Shown: positions 8,515-17,030 of the stretch, one piece after another
Layout: the number at the start of each line of letters is the position of its first letter
Position numbering within the stretch: position 1 is the stretch's first letter
Source of the DNA: JBGPQJ01 sp963829485
GTDB taxonomy: Bacteria; Chloroflexota; Anaerolineae; Anaerolineales; Villigracilaceae
Direction: 5' to 3'
Assembly: GCA_963829485.1 (NCBI GenBank)
Contig: CAWHIK010000004.1
Location: forward strand, 248,001-312,000
DNA: 64,000 nucleotides
The notes under the pieces: model-generated
What the model was told of the DNA's origin: nothing
Databases searched by the model: none
What the model saw: only the letters and a program-made list of their open reading frames with translations
Translations under genes and position numbers: made by a program

Positions 8515-9090
8515 GTGCAATTTAAATACTTGTTGTTCAATAAGCCCTATGGCGTGCTTTCTCAATTTACCGACGAAGGCACCGGTCATCCCACGTTAAA
8601 GAAATATATCAATATTCCTGATGTGTATGCAGCTGGCAGGCTGGACAGGGACAGCGAGGGATTATTAATTCTTACAAACGATGGGGGGTTGATTAAGAGA
8701 CTGACAGACCCCAAGCATCATATTTCCAAAACATACCTGGTCCAGGTCGAAGGTGATCCGTCGACGGGGAGGATTAAGAAACTCAAGGAAGGTGTTCAAA
8801 TCAAAGGGCATTACACTCTCCCTTGTGAAGTCCGAACGATCAGCGAGCCCGAACTTGAGCCCAGGCTTAAGCCAGTGACGCCGCACGGTCCCGTTTCCTG
8901 GCTTGAGATCAAACTTTACGAAGGGAAAAAACGACAAATTCGCCACATGACTGCGGCGGTAGGCTTGTTCACCTTACGAATAATGCGCATAGCAATAGGG
9001 GCTGTTCCCATTGGCGATTTACGGTCTGGGGAATTTCGAATACTGGCTAGCGCCGAGATTTCATCACTGATGGAGGAGGAAACGAGTTGA
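8515..9090 (+). CDS. rluE: 23S rRNA pseudouridine synthase, RluE/RsuA family
   Basis: 191 aa starting at GTG 8515, two nucleotides after the preceding stop. The RsuA/RluB/E/F family is shown by LLFNKPYGVLSQFTDEG, the catalytic-Asp motif AGRLDRDSEGLLILTNDG, HHISKTYLVQVEG, and EGKKRQIRHMTAAVG. It lacks an N-terminal S4 domain, which with its length points to RluE (23S helix 79 uridine in E. coli) rather than RsuA or RluB. The precise site is inferred from family only. Confidence 0.9.
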   Translation: MQFKYLLFNKPYGVLSQFTDEGTGHPTLKKYINIPDVYAAGRLDRDSEGLLILTNDGGLIKRLTDPKHHISKTYLVQVEGDPSTGRIKKLKEGVQIKGHYTLPCEVRTISEPELEPRLKPVTPHGPVSWLEIKLYEGKKRQIRHMTAAVGLFTLRIMRIAIGAVPIGDLRSGEFRILASAEISSLMEEETS

Positions 9091-9110
9091 CTCGGCTGGT
9101 GAAGGTCGCC

Positions 9111-9398
9111 TTATGAGATCCCCTGTCGTTTTGCCTCTTCGCGTAATGCAAACATGATCGCCTGCACATTGAGACCTCGCTGGCAACAAAAACGGGAGGT
9201 CTCCAGAATTTCGTCCGACCACAGCGTCCGGGAAGTGAGGACCTCCTTGTCATCCAAGATAATCATTTGTACAAGACTGCCCAATGGGATGTCAGCGTTC
9301 CTGCTTGCGGGCAGCTCACAGTCCTGACACCCCTGGCATTTGTAAACATCCTGGCCAGTCCTGTCCTTGACGATTCGTCGCAGGGTAGTAGGTGACAT
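9111..9398 (-). CDS. HdrC-like small iron-sulfur protein
   Basis: 95 aa with a CQGCQDC motif (Cys21, 24, 27), then SLVQMIILDDKEVLTSRTLW and ETSRFCCQRGLNVQAIMFALREEAKRQG. The spacing of the helical part resembles heterodisulfide reductase subunit C, but a complete second C-x2-C-x2-C-x3-C motif is missing, leaving only a CC pair at 71-72. It is the last gene of the one-carbon block, 24 nt after the GNAT gene and in the same direction as metVF. It may pass electrons to or from the methylene-THF reductase. HdrA and HdrB homologues are not in this window. Confidence 0.7.
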   Translation of the reverse strand: MSPTTLRRIVKDRTGQDVYKCQGCQDCELPASRNADIPLGSLVQMIILDDKEVLTSRTLWSDEILETSRFCCQRGLNVQAIMFALREEAKRQGIS

Positions 9399-9422
9399 TA
9401 TTAAGTTCAGGCTTTAAATCTT

Positions 9423-9989
9423 TTAGAATTCGTCACTCTTGGGCTTGAGATTCATCGATAAAAACACTATGTCACTAGTATCGCCATCAGGATACATGAA
9501 GTAATCCTCCAGCGTGCACCGCGATTCGAATCCGATCTGTTCAAAAGCCCTCACAACCTTGGTTTGCTCCGCGATGATTTCTGCGATTAGCAGCCTGACG
9601 CCTTGTTTTCGGGCAATGTCCACCAGGGCACGGACCATTTTCATGCCAAGCCCTCGGTGGCGAAAATCCTTGGCGAGAAATAAACGAATTTCAGCAATGT
9701 GACGTTTCGGTCCATCAAAGTAATGCAGAGATCCGCTTCCGACCACGCGTTCTTTGACCAGCGCCAACAAGGGGAGCACCTTGTCGTAATTCAGGTTCTC
9801 GCACCATTCCTGAATAAGCGACGGATCTTTAACATAATGGCGGAAATTCCGCATATCCTCTTCGCCGATCGATCCATAAAATTCCAGCAAGCGGCTTTTA
9901 TCGTCCTGGGTCATTGGCCGGAGGAGGACGCGGACACCGTCTCTTAATGTGACGACATCGCGGTGGGTTTCAATTTCCTTCATTAACAT
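9423..9989 (-). CDS. GNAT-family N-acetyltransferase
   Basis: 188 aa with one GNAT domain: RDGVRVLLRPMTQDDKSRLLEFY at the N-terminus, the acetyl-CoA pyrophosphate loop LAKDFRHRGLGMKMVRALVDIA (R-x-x-G-x-G/A), and AFEQIGFESRC near the end. GGAG lies 5 nt before the ATG at 9987-9989. The family acetylates amines of proteins or metabolites, and is similar to acetyltransferase domains associated with protein lysine acetylation. It lies between metVF and the HdrC-like gene on the same strand; the substrate is unknown. Confidence 0.88.
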   Translation of the reverse strand: MLMKEIETHRDVVTLRDGVRVLLRPMTQDDKSRLLEFYGSIGEEDMRNFRHYVKDPSLIQEWCENLNYDKVLPLLALVKERVVGSGSLHYFDGPKRHIAEIRLFLAKDFRHRGLGMKMVRALVDIARKQGVRLLIAEIIAEQTKVVRAFEQIGFESRCTLEDYFMYPDGDTSDIVFLSMNLKPKSDEF

Positions 9990-10026
9990 GGCGACTCCTT
10001 TTTTCGATGACGGCTCGAGATCAGCC

Positions 10027-11517
10027 TTACTGAACGGCCTTTTCCACCGGCTGAGATGGAACGAAACCCTTTGGCAGTAGACTTGCTTCGGTCACAATGC
10101 GCGGCACAATTTCCTCCCAACCGACCGGCATGATGTGCAGACCATGAACCCCTTGCTTTCCTTTGACTTTTTCGATGATCTCCAGCGTGATCCTGACACC
10201 TTCCTCCTGCGCAGCGGGGGGACCGCCTTTCGCGTCGGCATCGTCCATCCGCTTGATTATTTCCTCGGGAACATACACGCCAGGCACTTGGGTCATGTAA
10301 TGGGTCATTTTTGCACTTTTCAAGGGAGTCAACCCGATCATGATATAGACCTTATCGAGGAAGTTGCGCTTCGCCAACTCGTTCAGCCAGATTTCCATCC
10401 TGTCCGGATCATAGACAAGGTTGGTCTGGAAGAATTGCGCTCCAGCATTGACCTTCTTATGCTCCCGGATCGCTTGGAATTTTGGGTCTGATGCAAACGG
10501 TGAGGCGGCAGCTCCAAGGAAGAACTTGGGTGGGAATTTTATTTCTCTACCGTCCAGATAATGACCCTCGTCGCGCATCCGGCGCAGAATCCAGATCATC
10601 TGAATGGCATCCATGTCGTTGATATCCATGCGGCCTCGCGGGGATGGGGCTAAGACCGGTGAATCTCCGGTCACGCAGAGGATATTTCGAACACCCAGCG
10701 CAGTTGCCCCGAGGATTTCCCCTTGCAGGCTGGCGCGTGTACGATCCCTGGCGGCGATCTGCATGACAGGCTCCGCACCGTTATCGACAGCGATCTTGGA
10801 GCAAGCCCAGCTCGTCATCCTTGGGGTGGCAGATGCGTTGTCCGTGAAGTTGATCGCAGTCACATAAGGTTTGACCAAATTTATATTTTCGATCAGTTTT
10901 TTCGTCGACATGCTGAGGGGTGGAGCGATCTCACACGCGACAACAAATTCGCCCTCTTTGAATTTCCGTTCCAGATTGGACACCGGTTCGGTGTACCCCG
11001 GTGCGTGGTATTCAGCATCACCTTTCCACCAATCCGGCTGGCGAACCGTGCGGAAAACCAGATCCCATGTCTTCCAGCGTTTTTCACCCTGGTCGAAAAT
11101 CATGCTCTTGACCACCTTGCCCGAGCCGTTTTTCTTGATGGTTCCGATCACATCTTTCCAGGTTTCCTCGCCCACCTTTTCCCAATCAAGGGGAGGAAGA
11201 ACTTCCATCAGGAGCTCCTGTCTGCCCAGTTTGAATGCACGCTCGTAGATCTTGTACCAGATGCAGGGGCGGGTTTTATCCACGTAGCAATGCTCTGCCG
11301 TGGAACCGCCGCAGGGACCGTTGCGCAAACCCTTGGGACATTCCATGGGGCAAATGAAAGCGGTCTCCTGGAGCATGCAATTCCCGCACATCCGGCAGCC
11401 GAATAATGGACCCTTGAGCAAGTATTCGAAGTTCTCCAGTGCGCGGCTGGAGAATGACTCCTGTTTAAAGGGAGAATAAGCAGGTTGCCAGCGGCGGCCA
11501 GGGGTGAATATAGGCAT
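10027..11517 (-). CDS. metF: MetV-MetF fusion: methylenetetrahydrofolate reductase with N-terminal zinc/Fe-S domain
   Basis: 496 aa. Residues 1 to about 190 are the MetV-type (methylene-THF reductase C-terminal-like) domain, rich in cysteine: FGCRMCGNCMLQ, FICPMECPKGLRNGPCGG, HCYVDKTRPCIWYK. Residues about 195-480 are the TIM-barrel MetF domain (FVVACEIAPPLS, AINFTDNASATPRM, GVRNILCVTGDSP, FFLGAAASPFA, FFQTNLVYD). MetF reduces methylene-THF to methyl-THF for the methyl branch of the Wood-Ljungdahl pathway. In acetogens such as Moorella, MetV and MetF are separate subunits; here they are one chain, MetV first. TAAGGAG precedes the start. Downstream lie GNAT and HdrC-like genes. Confidence 0.92.
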   Translation of the reverse strand: MPIFTPGRRWQPAYSPFKQESFSSRALENFEYLLKGPLFGCRMCGNCMLQETAFICPMECPKGLRNGPCGGSTAEHCYVDKTRPCIWYKIYERAFKLGRQELLMEVLPPLDWEKVGEETWKDVIGTIKKNGSGKVVKSMIFDQGEKRWKTWDLVFRTVRQPDWWKGDAEYHAPGYTEPVSNLERKFKEGEFVVACEIAPPLSMSTKKLIENINLVKPYVTAINFTDNASATPRMTSWACSKIAVDNGAEPVMQIAARDRTRASLQGEILGATALGVRNILCVTGDSPVLAPSPRGRMDINDMDAIQMIWILRRMRDEGHYLDGREIKFPPKFFLGAAASPFASDPKFQAIREHKKVNAGAQFFQTNLVYDPDRMEIWLNELAKRNFLDKVYIMIGLTPLKSAKMTHYMTQVPGVYVPEEIIKRMDDADAKGGPPAAQEEGVRITLEIIEKVKGKQGVHGLHIMPVGWEEIVPRIVTEASLLPKGFVPSQPVEKAVQ

Positions 11518-11622
11518 GATTGACTCCTTATGGTCGTGTTTTTCTTTGGTCCTACTAATTTTATTTCAAGCAAGCCAGCGATCGGTATTGGACTCGGCAG
11601 ACATCAATCGCTGGCCGAGAAA

Positions 11623-12528
11623 CTAAAGCATGGGTAACAGGAAATCGTATGCGCTCAAAGCTGCCTTGGCTCCTTCGCCGATGGCAACCAGGACCTGCTC
11701 TGCGTAGGTGTTTGTGACATCGCCGGCAGCAAAAACGCCCGGTGCGCTCGTACGGTTGGCGTTATCAACGATGATTCGCCCTCGTTCGTCGAGCGCGACA
11801 AGATCGCCCAGCATCTGAGTGTTGGGCGTGAGTGCCATTTCGACGAATATTCCGTCAGCGGAAATCCGGTGTTCGGCTCCAGCCGAATCCTTGCAGACGA
11901 CTGTTCGCGCATAGGTATCGCCGACGACCTCCACGACCGAGGTCTTTTCGAGTATGGCCACATTTTTGGCTGAGCTTAATTTCCTGCCGAGGGCACTGTT
12001 TTGCTGTACATCTCCATCGGTGATGAGTGTGACATGTTTGGCTACTGTGGCCAGCTCTCCGGTCGAGCGGTAAGCCAGCTCGTCATTACCTATCACCACG
12101 GCTTTTTTGTCGATGAACAACGGTGCATAGCTCAAGGCAGAGTAGCACAGCCCTCGCATCGTATATTCCTTTTCGCCAGGGACATTAATCCTTAACTGGC
12201 GTGTGCCGCTGGCAACAATGAGCGCTCTGGACTTATACTCCTTACCGCTCTTCGTGGTGACCGTAAAGATATTGTCTTTGCGGACCACTGTCTCGACACT
12301 ATCCAGATCGCGGGCATACTCAAGGTATTCCAGCTCATTCCTGAATTTGCTGACGAATTCCAGGCCGCGGATGACCTGGTAATCCTCGATCCAGGGCAGG
12401 GATAGACGATAGTTTGTCTTTCCGCCCAGGTCCTTCGAAATCAGCATAACATTGACACGCTTGCGGATCGCGTAAATGGCTGCAGTCAGCCCTGCGGGTC
12501 CCCCGCCGATAATAATCAGATCATTCAT
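11623..12528 (-). CDS. thioredoxin-reductase-like flavoprotein lacking the CxxC
   Basis: 301 aa from the ATG at 12528 (AAAGGATG upstream). The FAD-binding DLIIIGGGPAGLTAAIYA and the C-terminal GVFAAGDVTN are those of the thioredoxin reductase fold. At the redox position, where TrxR has C-A-T-C, the sequence is GLCYSALSY with a single Cys (Cys128). The second Rossmann motif is also altered (VVIGNDELAY instead of the usual G-x-G-x-x-A/G). It is therefore unlikely to be an ordinary NADPH-thioredoxin reductase. It follows the malic enzyme gene by 17 nt within the one-carbon block; a role in electron transfer to ferredoxin or MetVF is only a guess. Confidence 0.8.
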   Translation of the reverse strand: MNDLIIIGGGPAGLTAAIYAIRKRVNVMLISKDLGGKTNYRLSLPWIEDYQVIRGLEFVSKFRNELEYLEYARDLDSVETVVRKDNIFTVTTKSGKEYKSRALIVASGTRQLRINVPGEKEYTMRGLCYSALSYAPLFIDKKAVVIGNDELAYRSTGELATVAKHVTLITDGDVQQNSALGRKLSSAKNVAILEKTSVVEVVGDTYARTVVCKDSAGAEHRISADGIFVEMALTPNTQMLGDLVALDERGRIIVDNANRTSAPGVFAAGDVTNTYAEQVLVAIGEGAKAALSAYDFLLPML

Positions 12529-12545
12529 GGGATCATCCTTTCTGA

Positions 12546-13949
12546 TCAATACGCAGCCTTGACCGTCTCTATGTCGACGTGATGACCACCCTCTTCGTCG
12601 GGTGCTTTGGCGATGAACTCCTTGTCCATCATCATCTGGGTCAGATCGCGCGACCGTTTGATGATGCGCTTGGCATTTTCCATTTCCTGGTCATAGGTCA
12701 AGGTGATACGGGCCAAGCCCTGTTCCTGGGCTTTCATCGCGACGGCAGCCGCCTCCCGGGGGAAGACTTCCCAGTCGTCCATGCCGGGTAGGATGTGTTC
12801 GGCATCCAGTTTGTCGCCGACGTGGTCTGCCATGGCTGTTGCGGCAGCAAAACACATCTCATCGGTGATGGTGGAGGCGCGGACATCGAGCGTGCCTCTA
12901 AAGATGCCAGGAAATCCCAACGAGTTGTTGACTTGATTCGGGAAATCCGAACGTCCAGTGGCAACCACAGCTGCGCCGGCTTCGACGGCTTCCCACGGCC
13001 ATATTTCTGGCACGGGATTTGCGCATGCGAAGACGATTGCATCCTTCGCCATGGTTTTCACCCATTCGGGCAAGATTACTCCCGGTCCGGATTTTGAAAG
13101 CCCGATGACAACATCGACGCCTTTCATGGCATCGGGGATATCACCTTGGCGCCCTTCGGCGTTCGTAATGTTGCACAACTTCCACTTGTCCACGTACTCG
13201 GCTTTGCGCATTTCGATATCTTTACGATGTTTGCCAAGGATACCCTTGGAATCGACCATGAAGCATTTGGCAGGATCGGCTCCCCAGCCAAAAATCATCC
13301 TGGAGCATGCGACATTGGCTGCACCGGTCCCGATGAAGGCAATTTTTACCTCGCTCATTTTCTTGCTCACAACCTTAAGGGCGTTGATCAGCCCAGCCAG
13401 GGTTACCGTGGCTGTCCCTTGTTGGTCGTCATGCCAGATCGGAATCTCAGCCTTCTCTCTCAGCGTATCGAGAATGTAAAAACATTTGGGGTTGGATATA
13501 TCCTCAAGGTTGACGCCGCCAAACCCCGGCTGTAGCATGAGCACGGTGTTGATGATCGCATCCGGATCTTTCGTGTCGAGCATGATTGGGATGCCGTCCA
13601 CCCCGCCAAGGTATTTATAGAGCAGCGCTTTGCCCTCCATGACGGGAAGCCCCGCCTTGGGACCAATATCGCCCAACCCAAGTACTCTTGTGCCGTCACT
13701 CACAACAATGACGGTATTCCATTTATTGGTGTACTCATATACTTTTTCCGGGTCGGCTGCGATTGCCCGGCATGGAGCTGCGACGCCTGGCGTGTACCAA
13801 ATGGCAAAATCGTTGAAACTATGCACGGAGCACTTAAGCGTGGTTTCGATTTTTCCCCTGTAGAAGGGGTGAAGCTTCATGGCGTCCCCGGCAGGTTTTT
13901 GAGCCTTCGCCAGAAGTTCTTCGACGTTTATTTTCTTTTCACCTTGCAT
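12546..13949 (-). CDS. malic enzyme (oxaloacetate-decarboxylating malate dehydrogenase)
   Basis: 467 aa. It oxidatively decarboxylates malate to pyruvate and CO2 with NAD(P). Motifs: YTPGVAAPCRAIA, SDGTRVLGLGDIGPKAGLPVMEGKALL, IWHDDQQGTATVTLAGL, Rossmann IAFIGTGAANVACSRM, ACANPVPEIWP, ATGRSDFPNQVNNSLGFPGIFRG. The C-terminus has a tail with MMMDKEFIAKAPDEEGGHHVD not expected in the core fold. The gene lies 171 nt after acsE, a larger gap than elsewhere in the block, so it may have its own promoter. It could supply pyruvate or NADPH linked to acetyl-CoA metabolism. Confidence 0.93.
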   Translation of the reverse strand: MQGEKKINVEELLAKAQKPAGDAMKLHPFYRGKIETTLKCSVHSFNDFAIWYTPGVAAPCRAIAADPEKVYEYTNKWNTVIVVSDGTRVLGLGDIGPKAGLPVMEGKALLYKYLGGVDGIPIMLDTKDPDAIINTVLMLQPGFGGVNLEDISNPKCFYILDTLREKAEIPIWHDDQQGTATVTLAGLINALKVVSKKMSEVKIAFIGTGAANVACSRMIFGWGADPAKCFMVDSKGILGKHRKDIEMRKAEYVDKWKLCNITNAEGRQGDIPDAMKGVDVVIGLSKSGPGVILPEWVKTMAKDAIVFACANPVPEIWPWEAVEAGAAVVATGRSDFPNQVNNSLGFPGIFRGTLDVRASTITDEMCFAAATAMADHVGDKLDAEHILPGMDDWEVFPREAAAVAMKAQEQGLARITLTYDQEMENAKRIIKRSRDLTQMMMDKEFIAKAPDEEGGHHVDIETVKAAY

Positions 13950-14120
13950 GAATGCCTCCTTCCCTCAAGTGGAGTTTTTTACCCCGGCAGCTTCAAAGGC
14001 AGAGCCGGGAGCGAGCACAATTAATCATACATCTTTTTTGTGAAAACAAGCACAAGTTGATGGTCGCATTTTCCATTGCTCATTCCGGAGGCTCATCCAC
14101 ATCCGGCATAAGGTGAAAGA

Positions 14121-15045
14121 TTACTGATTGAGGTATCCGTCCGCGTAAATGACTTTATTGAGCAGGATTTGGGATGTCTTCCAGATTGCAGCCTGTTCAG
14201 GGTCGCCCATCTCGAAATCCTCGAGTTGAGGCTCTTCGGATGCAGCAGTCCGGTCTGCGATCTTGTTATACAGCTTGGCCAATGGGGTGGACGTGTCCTT
14301 TGTTTCGATCCATTGGATGACCTGATTCTGTTGCTCGTCCAGCGGATTTGCGATCATCATTTTTAGTCCGACGCCCATCAGCATGGCGAGATAGACCCTG
14401 TTGATCAGCGGGCGGTTCTCGTTCGGAACGGCATTCGAGACATTGGACAAGCCGACGGAGATCATCGGGTGCGGGATCCCAGGCATATTGAAGCGTGCGG
14501 ACTGTTTCAATCAAATGGGGACAATATTGCTGGCAACCCGAACAGGTCAATACGAGTGGATCGATGATTAGATTTTCCATCGGAAAATCAATTTCCATCA
14601 TGCGTGGGATCAATTTTTCGATGGCAATATTCACGCGCTCCTCGGCTGAAACAGGTACGCCTTCGGCTGCCATGGTGAGCCCAATGACTTTTGCCCCGTA
14701 TTTCTTTGCCAGCAGCGGAATTTTCTCCAGCCGTTCTGGTTCAGCTGAAGTTGAGTTCAGGATGGGCTGTGCTTTTTTGATTGCCTTCAGGGCTGCTTCC
14801 ATCCCATCCAGGTTGGTGGTATCGATTGAGAGCGGTACGTCGACAACAGTTTCCACGGTCTCGATGATCCATGGAAAAACTTCCGCCCAGTCTTTCTTAC
14901 GCGGACCCAGGTTGATGTCCACCGCTGCAGCGCCTGCATCGACTTGCTTGACAGCGAGATCCATGAAGAACTCGCGATCCCTGTTTGTCAGGGCTTCCTT
15001 GACTTTTTCCGAGATGATGTGAATATTTTCGCCAATTATGTACAT
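14121..15045 (-). CDS. acsE: methyl-THF:corrinoid/iron-sulfur protein methyltransferase AcsE (one frame disruption)
   Basis: The product carries the methyl group from methyl-THF to the corrinoid protein AcsCD. The N-terminal frame starts MYIIGENIHIISEKV (GGAGGG upstream) and shows DAGAAAVDINLGPRKKDW, VPLSIDTTNLDGMEAAL and NLIIDPLVLTCSG, the pterin-binding TIM barrel. After ETVRTLQYAWDPAP the frame is lost near 14464-14471 and the barrel continues in the next frame at ISVGLSNVSNAVPNENRPLINRVYLAM, the conserved C-terminal barrel half. Removing one base restores a 307-aa protein. It is slightly longer than the approximately 260-aa Moorella enzyme, with a C-terminal extension. It lies in line with acsV and acsC. 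Confidence 0.85.
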
Positions 15046-15059
15046 AGTGTCCCTCCGGT

Positions 15060-16991
15060 TTAGGATTTTTCGAGTGCCGCTTCGACCGACGGAAATTTCG
15101 AAATGTCGGTGTGGGGCAAAAATAGGGCTGACGTGAAAGCTTCGTAAAATGTATTGTCAGCTGAGAGCTCAATATAGGTCATCCGCCTGGCAATCTCATT
15201 GACGCGCTCTCGCATGGATTTATCGAGTAATGCCAGGTAAGCGCCTTTGATCGACGTATTGCCCAGGAACAGAAATTTTTCCCAGGGCATGTCTGGCAGC
15301 AATCCGATCTGGATGGCTTTTTCAACATTGATATATTTTCCGAATGAGCCGCCGATCACCATCTGCTGGACACTTTCAAGAGTCATTCCAACCTGTTCAG
15401 CAAGAACGCTGAAACCGGCGTAGATTGCGGCTTTTGCCCTGAGCAGGTTGTCCACATCCACGTGAGTGAGGACGATGTCCTTTCCGTGCTCTGTTTCATT
15501 TGCCCAGGCGACGACATATTCGCTTCCATGGCTGCCTTCGCGAACACGGTTTGTCGGGATGGTTAAATTGACGTTCCCCGACTTGTCAAGAATTCCCGCC
15601 AGGAACATTTCCGAGATGAGCGAGATCAAGCCGGAGCCGCATAAGCCGATGGGTTTTCCGCCTCCGATAACACGATAACTGGGTTCGTAAGTGACATCAT
15701 TGACCCAAACCTCTTCGATCGCTCCGGTCGTTGCCCTCATGCCGCACACAACTCCGGCGCCTTCGAAAGCGGGTCCTGCAGAACAGGCGCAAGTTACAAG
15801 CCAATCACGGTTTCCCAGGACGATTTCGCCGTTTGTGCCGATGTCAATAAAAAGTGTAATTTTCTCTGACGAGTCAACGCCGCTCGATAGAACCCCAGCG
15901 GTGATGTCGGCTCCGACATAACTGGCGACGCCCGGCAGGCAGTCGATGAAGGCATCCGAGGCAAAGCTTAGTCCGATTTCCCGCGCATTGGTCAGCGGTG
16001 GCTGATTAACTGCGGTGATGAATGGTGACAGCCTGATCGAAGATGCGGAAATTCCGAGCAGCAGGTGGATCATCGTCGAATTTCCAGCAATGACCGCCTT
16101 GACGATTTCCTTTGGCTTTGCATGAGCCCGCTTGCAGGCGGTTTCGCATAATTTATTAATGGTTGTCACGACCTGGCGTTGTAATTCTTCCCCACCGCCG
16201 TTTTTCGATGCGTAAACAATTCGCGAGATCACGTCCTCGCCCCTGGTGATTTGACCGTTATATTCCGCAGCCTGCGCTTTTACACGTCCAGTGACCAGGT
16301 CCACCAGCCAAAAACTGACCGTCGTCGTTCCGATGTCGATGACTGCCGCCCATAAAGGATCGTCTTCGTCGGTCAACCCGGGCTGGATGTCGATCAGCCG
16401 GATGATCTTCGTGTTTTCATCCACATCCTCAAAGCCGATTATGACTGTGACTTGCCAATCTCCGTCACGCAATGCCGCGCCAAGCTGTTTGATAAGGGAT
16501 ATCGAACAAAGGACATTCTCCAGGCGATGTTGTTGCCGAAGGGCGGTCTGCAGCCGGCTCCAATCGTCGGTCTGATCATCCATGGACGGAGGAATGAGTG
16601 TGATATTGAAGCGCCTGATGGGCTGGGACCAGGTGAACTCGTAATCTACGGGAACACTGATCTCGGATGCCACACGATCCGTAGTGATATGGCGTTCGAT
16701 GGTATCCTGGGTCGGGATGAGAACATCCAGATCGCTTTCGATGAGGGATTGGCAGGCGAGTGCAAATCCCTGCTGGATGTCCTCTGCCGAAAGCCGGACC
16801 GTGGACCTCCGCCTGACATTCCCCGATTTGACCTGCACCGTGCACCGCCCGCAACGTCCCTGCCCGCCGCATGGCTGGCCGAGGTCCAGTCCGGCAAGCT
16901 GGGCAGCGTCGGATAGCAGCGTGCCTGTGGGTACTTGCACACTGGCAGCTGAGCCTATGGCGGAAGTAAACGTTACAGAGTGTTCAGTCAT
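15060..16991 (-). CDS. acsV: corrinoid protein reductive activator (RACo type, AcsV)
   Basis: 643 aa. The N-terminus is a plant-type [2Fe-2S] domain with Cys41, 47, 50 and 80 (PCGGQGRCGRC ... ALACQ). The rest is an ASKHA-type ATPase of the DUF4445/RACo family, recognisable by AAVIDIGTTTVSFWLVDL, IAGNSTMIHLLLG, LFIDIGTNGEIVLGN, CSAGPAFEGAGVVCGM and VIGGSFGKYINVEKA. This protein reactivates Co(II) corrinoid protein to Co(I) using ATP and a low-potential donor. It sits between acsC and acsE in one direction, exactly where its substrate genes are. The start is weakly supported by GGG upstream. Confidence 0.93.
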   Translation of the reverse strand: MTEHSVTFTSAIGSAASVQVPTGTLLSDAAQLAGLDLGQPCGGQGRCGRCTVQVKSGNVRRRSTVRLSAEDIQQGFALACQSLIESDLDVLIPTQDTIERHITTDRVASEISVPVDYEFTWSQPIRRFNITLIPPSMDDQTDDWSRLQTALRQQHRLENVLCSISLIKQLGAALRDGDWQVTVIIGFEDVDENTKIIRLIDIQPGLTDEDDPLWAAVIDIGTTTVSFWLVDLVTGRVKAQAAEYNGQITRGEDVISRIVYASKNGGGEELQRQVVTTINKLCETACKRAHAKPKEIVKAVIAGNSTMIHLLLGISASSIRLSPFITAVNQPPLTNAREIGLSFASDAFIDCLPGVASYVGADITAGVLSSGVDSSEKITLFIDIGTNGEIVLGNRDWLVTCACSAGPAFEGAGVVCGMRATTGAIEEVWVNDVTYEPSYRVIGGGKPIGLCGSGLISLISEMFLAGILDKSGNVNLTIPTNRVREGSHGSEYVVAWANETEHGKDIVLTHVDVDNLLRAKAAIYAGFSVLAEQVGMTLESVQQMVIGGSFGKYINVEKAIQIGLLPDMPWEKFLFLGNTSIKGAYLALLDKSMRERVNEIARRMTYIELSADNTFYEAFTSALFLPHTDISKFPSVEAALEKS

Positions 16992-17030
16992 CCCAAAACG
17001 CGGTTGATACCGGAATTAGATACCGTTGAT

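Noticed and set aside
10723..11406. 227-codon plus-strand ORF opposite metVF
   Set aside because: Antisense of a strongly conserved gene, with composition of a shadow frame.
13983..14009. Terminator between acsE and malic enzyme
   Set aside because: The CCCGGC/GCCGGG stem is followed by A residues, not T, on the minus strand.
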